Shown: positions 1-9,000 of the stretch, one piece after another | How positions within the stretch are numbered: the first letter of the stretch is position 1 | How the letters are laid out: every line of letters begins with the position of its first letter | Origin: Ignavibacteriota bacterium | GTDB taxonomy: Bacteria > Bacteroidota > Ignavibacteria > Ignavibacteriales > Melioribacteraceae | DNA: 64,000 nt | NCBI GenBank assembly: GCA_016716225.1 | Contig: JADJWT010000001.1 | Coordinates: forward strand, 2,180,501-2,244,500 | Direction: 5' to 3' | Made by a program: the position numbers and the translations under genes | Notes under the pieces: generated by a model | What the model saw: only the letters and a program-made list of their open reading frames with translations | Database searches by the model: none | Told to the model about the DNA's origin: nothing

Positions 1-1
1 C

Positions 2-1009
2 CTAACAAATTCAAGAAATAATCCTTTTCCGATTGTTTTTTATTGCTCTGATTTTATTGACTATGAAATTTTTGAACCACTCTTAAATTATTTCCCAGAA
101 GTATCTATAGCTTCCAAAAATAGAAATGTTCAAGAAAAACTTTTTGAACATGGCGTTTCCTCAATACTGTGGCCAGTTTATCCGGAAGTTGTAATTATGG
201 CAAGACATTCTTTACATATGTTTCCCGTAAAAAACATTATTAAAATCGGTTTGCGGCATGGAGCTTATAATTTTAAGAATTTTATTGGAAAAGAAAAATA
301 TAACAAATTTGATTTGTACTTTTTTACTTCGCAGACAGAATTAATCGAAGCAAAGGAAATGGGAATTAAAAATGGTGAAATCGGCGGATTTCCCAAAATA
401 GATATTTTACATAATGATTCGATTACAAAAGAAGAATTAGAAAAGTTAAAATCAAAATTTAATTTTAATAATAATAAACCAATAATTTTATTTTCAGCAA
501 CATGGAATAAATCGAAATTATCTGCAATTGAAAAGTGGTATGACAAACTAAATCTTTTAACAAATAATTATAATATTTTAGTTACTGTTCATTCGTTCAC
601 AGAAAAAAAAATTGTTGAGAAAATAAAATCCACACCAAAAATTTATTTTATAGAAGATGAAAAAACAGCACCGTATTTATTACTTGCAGACGTTTTAATT
701 GGAGATTCATCATCAATAATTGCTGAATATTGTACTTTAGATAAACCTATAATTACCTTCAGAATTGATGAAAAAGAAAGACTTACAAATAAAATTGTTA
801 CAATGTTAAACGAAATATCTTTTAGAGTAAATTCATTTGAAGAATTATCTGAAATTTTGCCGAATGTTTTATTAAATAGCAATCTGCATTCGGAAAAAAG
901 AAAATATTATTCAAATATTATGATTAATAAATTTGATGGAAATTCAGCAAAAATTATGGCTGAGAAAATTAAAGTATTTCTTGAACAAAAGGGAATTTTC
1001 ATAAAATAG
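2..1009 (+). CDS. CDP-glycerol glycerophosphotransferase-like protein (5' partial)
   Basis: The frame is open from the left edge, so the gene begins before the window and the ATG at 197 is internal. The visible C-terminal part resembles the CDP-glycerol:poly(glycerophosphate) glycerophosphotransferase family, which transfers glycerol phosphate (or related groups) onto cell-surface polymers. Supporting signs are a GT-B-like beta/alpha pattern, a GGFPKIDIL stretch and a late GDSSS motif followed by a conserved Glu (IIAEY), matching the nucleotide-binding end of the family. An MsbA-type exporter follows after 72 bases, which suits surface glycopolymer synthesis. It could instead be another GT-B transferase or epimerase-like protein. 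Family assignment is moderately sure; the substrate is unknown. Confidence 0.65.
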   Translation, partial: LTNSRNNPFPIVFYCSDFIDYEIFEPLLNYFPEVSIASKNRNVQEKLFEHGVSSILWPVYPEVVIMARHSLHMFPVKNIIKIGLRHGAYNFKNFIGKEKYNKFDLYFFTSQTELIEAKEMGIKNGEIGGFPKIDILHNDSITKEELEKLKSKFNFNNNKPIILFSATWNKSKLSAIEKWYDKLNLLTNNYNILVTVHSFTEKKIVEKIKSTPKIYFIEDEKTAPYLLLADVLIGDSSSIIAEYCTLDKPIITFRIDEKERLTNKIVTMLNEISFRVNSFEELSEILPNVLLNSNLHSEKRKYYSNIMINKFDGNSAKIMAEKIKVFLEQKGIFIK

Positions 1010-1081
1010 ATTTTTGCCATCAATTTGTATTGCTATTAAGCTTTGCCTATTTTTACATATCACACTAAATAACTAATAAAT

Positions 1082-2944
1082 TTGAATACCTATAAAAGAA
1101 TTTTAACCTTTGTAATTCCTTTCTGGAAACACTTAATTGTAACAATTATTTCTGTAATTTTATTTTCACTTCTTCATGGAGCAACTGTATATTTAACTAT
1201 ACCTTTGCTTGATACACTTTTTCAACAAAAAGAAATTACTGCTGCTAAAATTGAAAAAACGCAGATAGAAGAAAAAAGTAATATTCTTCCAAATTGGATA
1301 AATGAAGAATTGGAATCAATATCCAAAACTTTCCATAAATTTATTTTTGCCGGAGAAACAAGCGATGTTTTATTTAGAATATGTTTGCTAATTCTTCTTT
1401 CTTTTTTAGGTAAAAGTATTTTCTCATACATTCAAGAATATTTTCTTGCATATGTTCAACAAGGAATAATAAAAAATATTAGAGATGCTGCTTATAAACA
1501 TTTGCATAAACTTCCAATGAGTTTTTTTAAAAATGAAAAAACCGGTGATTTGATTTCAAGAATTACAAATGATGTTTACATAATGGAAGCGAGTTTATCT
1601 TCGGTGTTTTTTTCACTTTTCCGTGAACCACTTACACTTGTAATATTTGTAATTATTGCTGTTTCAATCAGCTGGAAATTATTTGTAATCTCATTATTAA
1701 TTCTTCCATTCTCAATCTTAATTATTGTTTGGCTTGGAAAAAGATTAAGAAAACAATCAAAAATTCTTCAAGGTCAAATGGGAAATTTAACAACCATTTT
1801 ACAAGAAACTTTGAGTGGAATTAAAATTGTAAAAGCCTTTGGAATGGAAAAATATGAGAATGAAAAATTTGTTTCAGAAACAAGAAGATTCTTTAAAACT
1901 TTTTTAAAGAAAGCTCGAATTCAAAATATTGCTTCGCCAGCGACTGAATTTATTGCAGTTTCAGTTGGTGTAGTAATTATTTATTATGGCGGATTATTAG
2001 TGCTTGAACAAAAATCATTAAGAGCAAGTGAATTTTTAACATTCTTGTTTGCAGTTTTTCAAATGATTCCTATCCTCAAAACAATTGCAACTGTAAATAA
2101 TAAAATTCAAGAATCAATCGCCGCTGGTGATAGAATTTTTGAAATTATTGATACCGAACCAAAAATTAAAAATGTCGAAAACCCAATAGAGATCAATGGT
2201 TTTAGTGAAAATATAGAATTTCAAAATGTAACATTTAAGTATGATGATTCGGATGAAATTATATTAGATAATATTTCACTAAAAGTTAACAAAGGTGAAA
2301 TCATTGCACTTGTTGGCGGAAGTGGTGCGGGAAAAACTACTTTTGTTGATTTGATACCAAGATTTTATGATCCAACTTCCGGCAGAATTTTTATTGATGG
2401 AAATGATACAAAATTAATCTCGCTGGAAAGCTTACGAAAATTAATGGGAATTGTAACGCAAGAAACAGTTTTATTTAATGAATCGATAAAAAAAAATATT
2501 GCTTATGGATTAAAAGATTTTCCAGTGGAAAAAATTATTGAAGTTGCAAAAATCGCAAATGCACATAATTTTATTGAAGATATGCCTAACAAATATGAAA
2601 CTGTAATTGGGGAGCATGGTACAAAAATTTCCGGCGGACAAAGGCAAAGATTATCAATTGCGCGCGCACTTTTGAAAAATCCACCAATTATGATTTTTGA
2701 TGAAGCAACTTCGGCGCTTGATAATGAATCGGAAATGTTAGTTCAAGAAGCAATAGAAAGACTTATGGCAGAACGTACAACATTTGTTATTGCACATAGA
2801 TTAAGTACAATAAGAAATGCAAGCAGAATTTTAGTTTTAGATAAAGGTAAAATTGTTCAGCAAGGAAAACATCAAGAATTATTAAATGATGAAAATGGTT
2901 TATATAAAAAGTTATATGAACTTCAATTCAGAAATTTAGAATAA
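1082..2944 (+). CDS. ABC transporter, fused permease and ATPase (MsbA-like)
   Basis: A 620-residue half-transporter: the N-terminal ~330 residues carry about six membrane helices (exporter type I fold) and the C-terminal part an ATPase. Walker A GGSGAGKTT lies near residues 412-420, the signature SGGQRQRL near 517, Walker B IMIFDEATS near 537, and the switch His in IAHRLST follows. It would act as a homodimer in the inner membrane, flipping a lipid or lipid-linked molecule. MsbA (lipid A) is the closest well-known relative, and the upstream transferase gene may indicate another lipid-linked surface molecule. The start is TTG, since no ATG gives a full first helix. Substrate is inference. Confidence 0.9.
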   Translation: MNTYKRILTFVIPFWKHLIVTIISVILFSLLHGATVYLTIPLLDTLFQQKEITAAKIEKTQIEEKSNILPNWINEELESISKTFHKFIFAGETSDVLFRICLLILLSFLGKSIFSYIQEYFLAYVQQGIIKNIRDAAYKHLHKLPMSFFKNEKTGDLISRITNDVYIMEASLSSVFFSLFREPLTLVIFVIIAVSISWKLFVISLLILPFSILIIVWLGKRLRKQSKILQGQMGNLTTILQETLSGIKIVKAFGMEKYENEKFVSETRRFFKTFLKKARIQNIASPATEFIAVSVGVVIIYYGGLLVLEQKSLRASEFLTFLFAVFQMIPILKTIATVNNKIQESIAAGDRIFEIIDTEPKIKNVENPIEINGFSENIEFQNVTFKYDDSDEIILDNISLKVNKGEIIALVGGSGAGKTTFVDLIPRFYDPTSGRIFIDGNDTKLISLESLRKLMGIVTQETVLFNESIKKNIAYGLKDFPVEKIIEVAKIANAHNFIEDMPNKYETVIGEHGTKISGGQRQRLSIARALLKNPPIMIFDEATSALDNESEMLVQEAIERLMAERTTFVIAHRLSTIRNASRILVLDKGKIVQQGKHQELLNDENGLYKKLYELQFRNLE

Positions 2945-2966
2945 AATTAAAATAGAAGATCATAAA

Positions 2967-3851
2967 ATGATTGTTGGAATAACACCAAACTATCAGAAAA
3001 AAGAAATATTATTATTTCTTAAAGAATTTATAAATAAACTATCTGAAGCTAATTTAGATTTTGCAATAAGTAATTCTGTATTAAAAGCTCAAAATGAATT
3101 GGAAATTAATTGGGAAAATTTCTCATTATACAGTGATGAAGAATTATCGAAAAAATGTGATGTAATAATTTCAATCGGCGGCGATGGTACTTTACTGCAC
3201 ACAGCATTTCATGCAAGATTTACGCAAACTCCAATTATCGGATTAAACTTTGGCAAACTTGGATTTTTAACCGAATATGATTCAGATAGAATTGATGAAT
3301 TAATTTCGAATATTAAAAAAGAAAATTTAATAATTGAAAAAAGAAATACACTTCACGGAAAATGTTTATCAGAAGAAGGTGAAACATTTTACGCAATAAA
3401 TGATATTGTTATTGATCGTGGTAAATATCCCAAAATGATTGAAATAACAATTGAAATTGATAACGAACACGTAAGCACTTTTTCTGCAGATGGAATTATA
3501 ATTGCAACTCCAACCGGTTCAACCGGATATTCTTTATCAACCGGCGGACCAATTGTAAATCCTCAAACTCATGCAATTACACTTAGTCCTATTTCTCCGC
3601 ATACGTTAACAATGCGACCTTTAGTTATATCAAGCAATCAAAAAGTTATAATAAAAGCTTTTTCTCCGTTTCAAAATGTACAAGTAATTTGCGATGGGCA
3701 AAGAGTAAGTTATTTAAAACCAACAGCAGTTCTTGAAATTACAAAAAGTGATTTTGATTTAAATTTAGTACACAGTTCACATAAACATTATTTTGAAATT
3801 TTAAGAAAAAAACTATATTGGGGAATTGATATCAGAAATACAAATAATTAA
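2967..3851 (+). CDS. nadK: NAD kinase
   Basis: A 294-residue cytosolic enzyme that phosphorylates NAD to NADP using ATP or polyphosphate. The hallmark GGDGTLL loop lies near residues 71-77. The family's second motif is also clear (SADGIIIATPTGSTGYSLSTGGP region, with the catalytic-site TGSTGYS), and FGKLGFLTEY separates them. Length is normal for bacterial NadK. It begins 22 bases after the ABC exporter and ends 10 bases before the thioredoxin-like gene, so it is probably transcribed with both, though no functional link is obvious. Confidence 0.95.
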   Translation: MIVGITPNYQKKEILLFLKEFINKLSEANLDFAISNSVLKAQNELEINWENFSLYSDEELSKKCDVIISIGGDGTLLHTAFHARFTQTPIIGLNFGKLGFLTEYDSDRIDELISNIKKENLIIEKRNTLHGKCLSEEGETFYAINDIVIDRGKYPKMIEITIEIDNEHVSTFSADGIIIATPTGSTGYSLSTGGPIVNPQTHAITLSPISPHTLTMRPLVISSNQKVIIKAFSPFQNVQVICDGQRVSYLKPTAVLEITKSDFDLNLVHSSHKHYFEILRKKLYWGIDIRNTNN

Positions 3852-3861
3852 CGGAATATTT

Positions 3862-4353
3862 ATGAAATTAATTTTATTCTTTTTTATTACGTCATCATTA
3901 TTTGCACAAAATTATAAATTGGTTGAAGATGTGAAATCAAAAAAAATAATGCTAATTGGAATTTCAACTCGTGAAGCATTTGAAGATTCAAATTTTGCAG
4001 GTTGGTTTAATGTGGAATATAAAAATTATCTAGTTGATACAAATTTAATTAATAATTTAAAATCTGAAATTGTTGGGAAAAAAATAAAAATCGTTTTAGG
4101 AACTTGGTGCAGCGATAGCAGAAGGGAAGTGCCACGATTCTTTAAAATCCTTGATTCTATTGGCTTTTGTGATGATAATTTAACTATCATAAATGTAGAT
4201 AGAACTAAAAATGGATTAACAAATGAAACCGTAGATTTAAATATTGAATTTGTTCCAACATTTATTATTTTAGAAGATGATGAAGAAATTGGAAGAATAA
4301 TTGAAACACCGAATGAAACTTTAGAAAAAGATTTATTTGAAATTATTGATTGA
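3862..4353 (+). CDS. secreted thioredoxin-like protein
   Basis: A 163-residue protein with a hydrophobic N-terminal signal sequence (MKLILFFFITSSLFAQ). The frame is open from 3826, but the ATG at 3862 starts exactly at the signal peptide and lies just after the nadK stop, so it is preferred. The body has a thioredoxin-like pattern: a strand, then GTWCSDSRREVPRF, then a late VPTFIILED segment with the cis-Pro. The active-site region has one Cys (WCSDS) instead of CxxC, so it is unlikely to be a classical dithiol oxidoreductase. Probably periplasmic, or a lipid-free exported factor. Convergent with recG, 4 bases apart. Function unknown. Confidence 0.7.
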   Translation: MKLILFFFITSSLFAQNYKLVEDVKSKKIMLIGISTREAFEDSNFAGWFNVEYKNYLVDTNLINNLKSEIVGKKIKIVLGTWCSDSRREVPRFFKILDSIGFCDDNLTIINVDRTKNGLTNETVDLNIEFVPTFIILEDDEEIGRIIETPNETLEKDLFEIID

Positions 4354-4357
4354 AAAA

Positions 4358-6538
4358 TTATCCAATTGTTGCATAACGTAAATTTTCTGAATAATAATCT
4401 TTTAGTTTTTTCTTAATCATAAAATGTTTTGGATCTTTTAAACTATTATCATTTGCAACAATATTAAATGCATCATTTTTTGCTTTAATTAAAATTTGCT
4501 GATCAGCAACTAAATCCGCAAAAACTAAATTGGGGAACCCGCTTTGCATTTTACCAAAAATATCGCCAGGTCCGCGAAGTTTCAAATCAATCTCAGATAA
4601 TTCAAATCCGCTTGAATATTTTACCATTGCATTCAATCTAATTTTTGATTTGTGGAAATCAATTTGTGCTTTTGACAAATAATCAAAATTAAAATTAAAG
4701 TTTTTTGTTTTTGCTGATAAATCATTTTTTGTAACTAAAATACAATATGCTTGCTTTGTACCTCTACCAACTCTTCCTCTTAATTGATGAAGTTGAGAAA
4801 GTCCAAATCTTTCCGCATCATTTATAATAATAATATTTGCATCTGGAATATCAATTCCAACTTCTATAACCGTTGTAGAAATCAGCACGTCAAATTCTTT
4901 ATTTTTAAATCTGTGCATAGTTTCGTCTTTTTCTTTCCAACTCATTCTTCCATGAAGTAATCCTAATTTTAATTTTTGAAGATATGAAGACCTTAATTTA
5001 TCATAATAAACTTCTGCGGCTTTTAATTCCATTTTCTCTGATTCTTCAACTAACGGAAATACAATAAATGATTGATATCCTTCATTATGCTTATCAATTA
5101 CAAAATTATAAATTTCAGGTAAACTATTTTCACCTCTCAAAACAGTTTTTATTTCAATTCTGTTTTTTGGAAGTTCTTCAATAATTGATAAATCCAAATC
5201 TCCATATAACGTCATTGTTAAAGTTCGCGGAATTGGAGTTGCAGTCATTATTAATACATCCGGTGAAATGCCTTTCGTTATTAGCTTTCCGCGGTGTGCA
5301 ACTCCAAAACGATGCTGTTCGTCAATAATAACTAATCCAATTTTTGCAAATTCAACATTTTCTTCAATTAAAGCATGAGTTCCAATAATTATATTGCAGT
5401 TTCCATTTTTTATTGATTCAAGAATATTATCCTTTTCACTTTTTTTTGTTCCACCGATTAATAGTTCAATTCGGAAATTAAAATTCTTCAATAATTCCAT
5501 AATTGTTAAAAAATGCTGTTGAGCAAGTATTTCCGTTGGTGCCATAATTACAGCTTGATAATTATTACTAACTGCAATCAGCATACTTATTATTGCAACA
5601 ATTGTTTTTCCACTTCCAACATCACCTTGAAGAAGTCTATTCATTGGTTTTGTTTCTGTCATATCAAGTTTTATTTCATGCAAAACTTTTAACTGATCTT
5701 TTGTTAATTCAAATGGAAGATTGCTTAAAAATTTTTTAATAGTATCAGCATGAATTAAAAATGATATCCCCTTAATATTACTAATGAATTTATATTTTCT
5801 AATTGCTACCAAAGTTTCGATGAAAAACAATTCTTCATATTTAAATCTATTTTTAGCAAGATCGAGTTTTTCTAGATTTTCTGGAAAATGAATATTTTTT
5901 ACCGCATATTTTAATTGCATTAAATTATTTTCGGAAATAATATTTTCCGGAAGTGTTTCTGAAATTAAATCTGAATAATCATCAACTGCTTGTTTAATAA
6001 TTCGCCTTAATCCGATATCACCAATATTTTTATCCTTTAATTCTTTTGGAATTGTATAGAATGGAATTACTTTTCCGGTGTTTACAAAATCATTAGTTTC
6101 GTCAATGCTGAATTTATCAAAATCCGGATGCGTGAATTGAAGATTTCCATATTTTGTTAAAACCGGTTTTGAAGAAATAGCATAGTATTCATCAACTTTA
6201 AAATATGTTTTAAAATATTTTATTCCTTTAAACCAAACACATTCAAACAATCCGCTATTGTCTTTTAAAATAACTTTGAAAATTTGTTTCTTGCCATAAT
6301 TTATAAATTCGGAATCAATAACTTTTCCAACAATTGTAACCTCACCATCATAACCATTCACAACTAATTGAGAAACTTTAACAGCACTTAAAATTTTTGT
6401 TCTGTCTAAATATTTTGAGGGGAAATAAAAAAGTAAATTTTCTATAGTTTTTATTCCAAGCAGATTAAAAGATTCTGATCTTTTAGGACCAACTCCGCTA
6501 AGAAATTGAATTGAATCTGATATTTGTTTGGTTTGCAT
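4358..6538 (-). CDS. recG: ATP-dependent DNA helicase RecG
   Basis: A 726-residue superfamily 2 helicase that remodels stalled replication forks and branch-migrates Holliday junctions. An N-terminal wedge/OB domain (about residues 1-230, with SGVGPKR near the start) precedes the helicase core. Core motifs seen are QGDVGSGKT (Walker A), MAPTEILAQQH, the DEQH box with HRFGV, TATPIPRT, and the C-terminal QLRGRVGRG motif VI. Length is close to family norms. It is last in the minus-strand run queA-ispD-plsY-gpsA-recG and starts 29 bases after gpsA. Confidence 0.96.
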   Translation of the reverse strand: MQTKQISDSIQFLSGVGPKRSESFNLLGIKTIENLLFYFPSKYLDRTKILSAVKVSQLVVNGYDGEVTIVGKVIDSEFINYGKKQIFKVILKDNSGLFECVWFKGIKYFKTYFKVDEYYAISSKPVLTKYGNLQFTHPDFDKFSIDETNDFVNTGKVIPFYTIPKELKDKNIGDIGLRRIIKQAVDDYSDLISETLPENIISENNLMQLKYAVKNIHFPENLEKLDLAKNRFKYEELFFIETLVAIRKYKFISNIKGISFLIHADTIKKFLSNLPFELTKDQLKVLHEIKLDMTETKPMNRLLQGDVGSGKTIVAIISMLIAVSNNYQAVIMAPTEILAQQHFLTIMELLKNFNFRIELLIGGTKKSEKDNILESIKNGNCNIIIGTHALIEENVEFAKIGLVIIDEQHRFGVAHRGKLITKGISPDVLIMTATPIPRTLTMTLYGDLDLSIIEELPKNRIEIKTVLRGENSLPEIYNFVIDKHNEGYQSFIVFPLVEESEKMELKAAEVYYDKLRSSYLQKLKLGLLHGRMSWKEKDETMHRFKNKEFDVLISTTVIEVGIDIPDANIIIINDAERFGLSQLHQLRGRVGRGTKQAYCILVTKNDLSAKTKNFNFNFDYLSKAQIDFHKSKIRLNAMVKYSSGFELSEIDLKLRGPGDIFGKMQSGFPNLVFADLVADQQILIKAKNDAFNIVANDNSLKDPKHFMIKKKLKDYYSENLRYATIG

Positions 6539-6567
6539 ATTTTTATCGGAGGGAAATTATAAATTAT

Positions 6568-7566
6568 TTAATGTTCCGATTTCATATCTCTTGCCATTAA
6601 TTCATAAGTTGCTTTCTTAGGATCTTTATCAAGAAAAAGTGCGCTAAATACTGCATCAACAATTGGTGTAGCAACATTATGTTTTCTTGCTAATTCATAC
6701 GTCGATTGACAAGTTGCAACTCCTTCTGCCACCATCTGCATTGAGTTAAGAATAGCTTTTAATTTTTTCCCGGAACCAATTTGTTCACCAACATATCTAT
6801 TGCGACTGTATTTACTCATGCAGGTTACAATTAAATCTCCAACACCGGAAAGTCCGGAAAATGTTTCCGGTCTAGCACCCATTTCAATTCCAATTCTGGA
6901 AATTTCAGCAATTCCTCTTGTCATAATTGCAGCTTTGGTATTATCGCCAAATTTTGCACCGTCAACCATTCCGGCGCCTATTGCAATAACATTTTTTAAA
7001 GCTCCACCTAATTCAACACCAATAATATCTGTTGAATAATAAACTCTAAAATATGAAGTAGTAAAAGCGGCTTGAATTTGCTGGGCAGTTTCAATATCAC
7101 TTGATGCAGAAACAACTGCTGTTGGAATTTTTAATGCAACTTCTTCAGCATGACTTGGTCCAGAAAGCACGCCAATATTTCTATTTTCAATACTTGGAAT
7201 TTCATCTTTAATAATTTGTGAAACCGTAAAAAGTGTTTTCTGTTCAATTCCTTTTGCAACACTTATAAATGTTGTATCATCAAAATCAAAACTTTTAATA
7301 CTTTTTAAAACACCTCTTATAAATTGTGAAGGAATTGCAAGAACAATCATGTGTTGATTAATGCATCCTTCTTTAAGAGAATTCGTAATATTTATTTCTT
7401 TAGGAATTTTTACTTTTGGGAGATAAATCTTATTCTCACGAGTTCTTTTAAGTGTTTTGTAATAACCTCTTTTGTATTCCCAAAGAGTTACGTCATGACC
7501 GTTGGATTGAAGAATAATTGAAAGAGCCGTTCCCCAGCTTCCAGCTCCTAATACTGAAATTCGCAT
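6568..7566 (-). CDS. gpsA: glycerol-3-phosphate dehydrogenase [NAD(P)+]
   Basis: A 332-residue cytosolic enzyme that reduces dihydroxyacetone phosphate to sn-glycerol 3-phosphate, the backbone for phospholipids. The N-terminal Rossmann motif is GAGSWGTALS at residues 7-16. Other family blocks are SVAKGIE, LSGPSHAEEV, the catalytic Lys region GALKNVIAIGAG, and GLSGVGDLIVTC. Its ATG overlaps the plsY stop by one base (TAATG), so the two are translationally coupled. This is functionally sensible, because PlsY acylates the product of GpsA. Confidence 0.96.
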   Translation of the reverse strand: MRISVLGAGSWGTALSIILQSNGHDVTLWEYKRGYYKTLKRTRENKIYLPKVKIPKEINITNSLKEGCINQHMIVLAIPSQFIRGVLKSIKSFDFDDTTFISVAKGIEQKTLFTVSQIIKDEIPSIENRNIGVLSGPSHAEEVALKIPTAVVSASSDIETAQQIQAAFTTSYFRVYYSTDIIGVELGGALKNVIAIGAGMVDGAKFGDNTKAAIMTRGIAEISRIGIEMGARPETFSGLSGVGDLIVTCMSKYSRNRYVGEQIGSGKKLKAILNSMQMVAEGVATCQSTYELARKHNVATPIVDAVFSALFLDKDPKKATYELMARDMKSEH

Positions 7567-8237
7567 TAATTATTTAATTTTTTTTTGAATAGTGAAATTT
7601 TGTTTTCACTTCCTTTTATTAATCTATCAACATTTGCTCGATGAGTGTAAATAACTAACAAAGCTAAAGCAATTACAAATGGTAAGATATTATGGTAGCT
7701 TGGAATATCAACACCAAAAATATTTTCTCTAATGATCATGATTAAGGGAACAGAAACTGCTGCTGACATTGAAGCTAAAGAAATATATTTTGAAAAATAG
7801 ACGACAATTAAAAATACACCTAAAGCCATTATCATATCTAAAGTAACAATTGAAACTAAAACGCCTAATCCGGTTGCAATTCCTTTTCCACCTTTGAATC
7901 CTGCAAATATTGTCCAAATATGTCCGATTACGGCAGAAATTCCTGCAATAATTTGAATCAATGTAAAATCATCAAATGGAGTATTATTTGGGAAAGGAAA
8001 ATTACCAAAGTATAATCTTGAAATAAAAACTACAGCAATTACACCTTTGAATGCATCTAAAATAATTGTTAAAACTCCATATTTTTTACCAAGTACGCGA
8101 GAAACATTCGTTCCACCTGCATTTCCACTTCCAAAATTGCGTACATCAACACCTTTAACAAGTTTTGTTAAGATTATGCTTATTGGTATTGATCCAACTA
8201 AATATGATAAAACAATTATAAAAAGAAGATTTGGCAT
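7566..8237 (-). CDS. plsY: glycerol-3-phosphate acyltransferase PlsY
   Basis: A 223-residue inner-membrane protein with about five hydrophobic helices that transfers acyl groups from acyl-phosphate to glycerol 3-phosphate, the first committed step of phospholipid synthesis. Signature motifs are present: GSGNAGGTN (family GSGNxGATN, here with Gly for Ala), DAFKGVIAV and FKGGKGIATGLG. The C terminus is extended by a Lys-rich tail. A clear Shine-Dalgarno (GAGGAGA) precedes the ATG. It is coupled to gpsA downstream by a one-base overlap. Confidence 0.95.
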   Translation of the reverse strand: MPNLLFIIVLSYLVGSIPISIILTKLVKGVDVRNFGSGNAGGTNVSRVLGKKYGVLTIILDAFKGVIAVVFISRLYFGNFPFPNNTPFDDFTLIQIIAGISAVIGHIWTIFAGFKGGKGIATGLGVLVSIVTLDMIMALGVFLIVVYFSKYISLASMSAAVSVPLIMIIRENIFGVDIPSYHNILPFVIALALLVIYTHRANVDRLIKGSENKISLFKKKLNN

Positions 8238-8316
8238 ATTCTCCTCAAAAATTTATTCAAGATATTGAATTACATAATTATTTTCAATAGCAAAAATTGA
8301 TATGTAAATAAAAAAG

Positions 8317-9000
8317 TTAAGAAAAATTTTTAATTAATTTTTCTACTAAATCTAGATCGTTGTTTTCAGTTACTTTAAAATTTGTAAATTCACCGTTAAC
8401 AATTTTCACATCAAATCCTGCGTTTTTAACAAGCATCGATTCATCCGTTGCCATGAAATTTTGTTTTATAGCAATATTAAAAGCTTTGATTAATATTTTA
8501 AATCTAAAAATTTGTGGAGTTTGAGCATAATAAATTTTTGATCTATCTTCATAATTTTCTACAATTTCATTTCCGCTGATTAGTGTATCTCTTGCTCTAA
8601 TTGCAATTACAATACTATCGAATTTTTCAGCTACTTTTAAAGAATTCTTAAGCAGTGATTGAGATAAAAGTGGACGAGCAGCATCGTGAACGAGAATTAA
8701 ATCCTCATCATGAAATTTTTTTGAAGTTAATCCATTGTAAACTGAATTTTGTCTTTCTTTTCCACCTTCAATTATTTTTGAGATTTTTGTGATATTATAT
8801 TTTTCTTTAAGTGAAAGTAGAAATTCAAAATATTTTTTTTCTGCTGGGATTATAATTTCATCAATTTCATTACAATTTTGAAATATTTCAAATGTGTAAA
8901 CAATTAACTCTTTCCCCAAAACCTTAACGTATTGTTTTGGAATTGGGGAATTAAATCTTGAGCCTGAACCAGCAGAAGGAATTATAACAATATTGCTCAT
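8317..9000 (-). CDS. ispD: 2-C-methyl-D-erythritol 4-phosphate cytidylyltransferase
   Basis: A 227-residue enzyme of the non-mevalonate isoprenoid pathway, joining CTP and methylerythritol 4-phosphate. Motifs: the N-terminal CTP-binding PSAGSGSRF followed by PKQYVKVLGK, the central VHDAARPLLS and the C-terminal TDESMLV and NFKVTENNDL. Length is typical for IspD without a fused IspF. The ATG overlaps the queA stop by one base (TAATG). The remaining pathway genes are not in this window. Confidence 0.95.
   Translation of the reverse strand: MSNIVIIPSAGSGSRFNSPIPKQYVKVLGKELIVYTFEIFQNCNEIDEIIIPAEKKYFEFLLSLKEKYNITKISKIIEGGKERQNSVYNGLTSKKFHDEDLILVHDAARPLLSQSLLKNSLKVAEKFDSIVIAIRARDTLISGNEIVENYEDRSKIYYAQTPQIFRFKILIKAFNIAIKQNFMATDESMLVKNAGFDVKIVNGEFTNFKVTENNDLDLVEKLIKNFS

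Noticed and set aside
197..1009. ATG at 197 as a true gene start
   Set aside because: The same frame is open without a stop back to base 2 and reads as coding, so this is the tail of a gene that begins outside the window.
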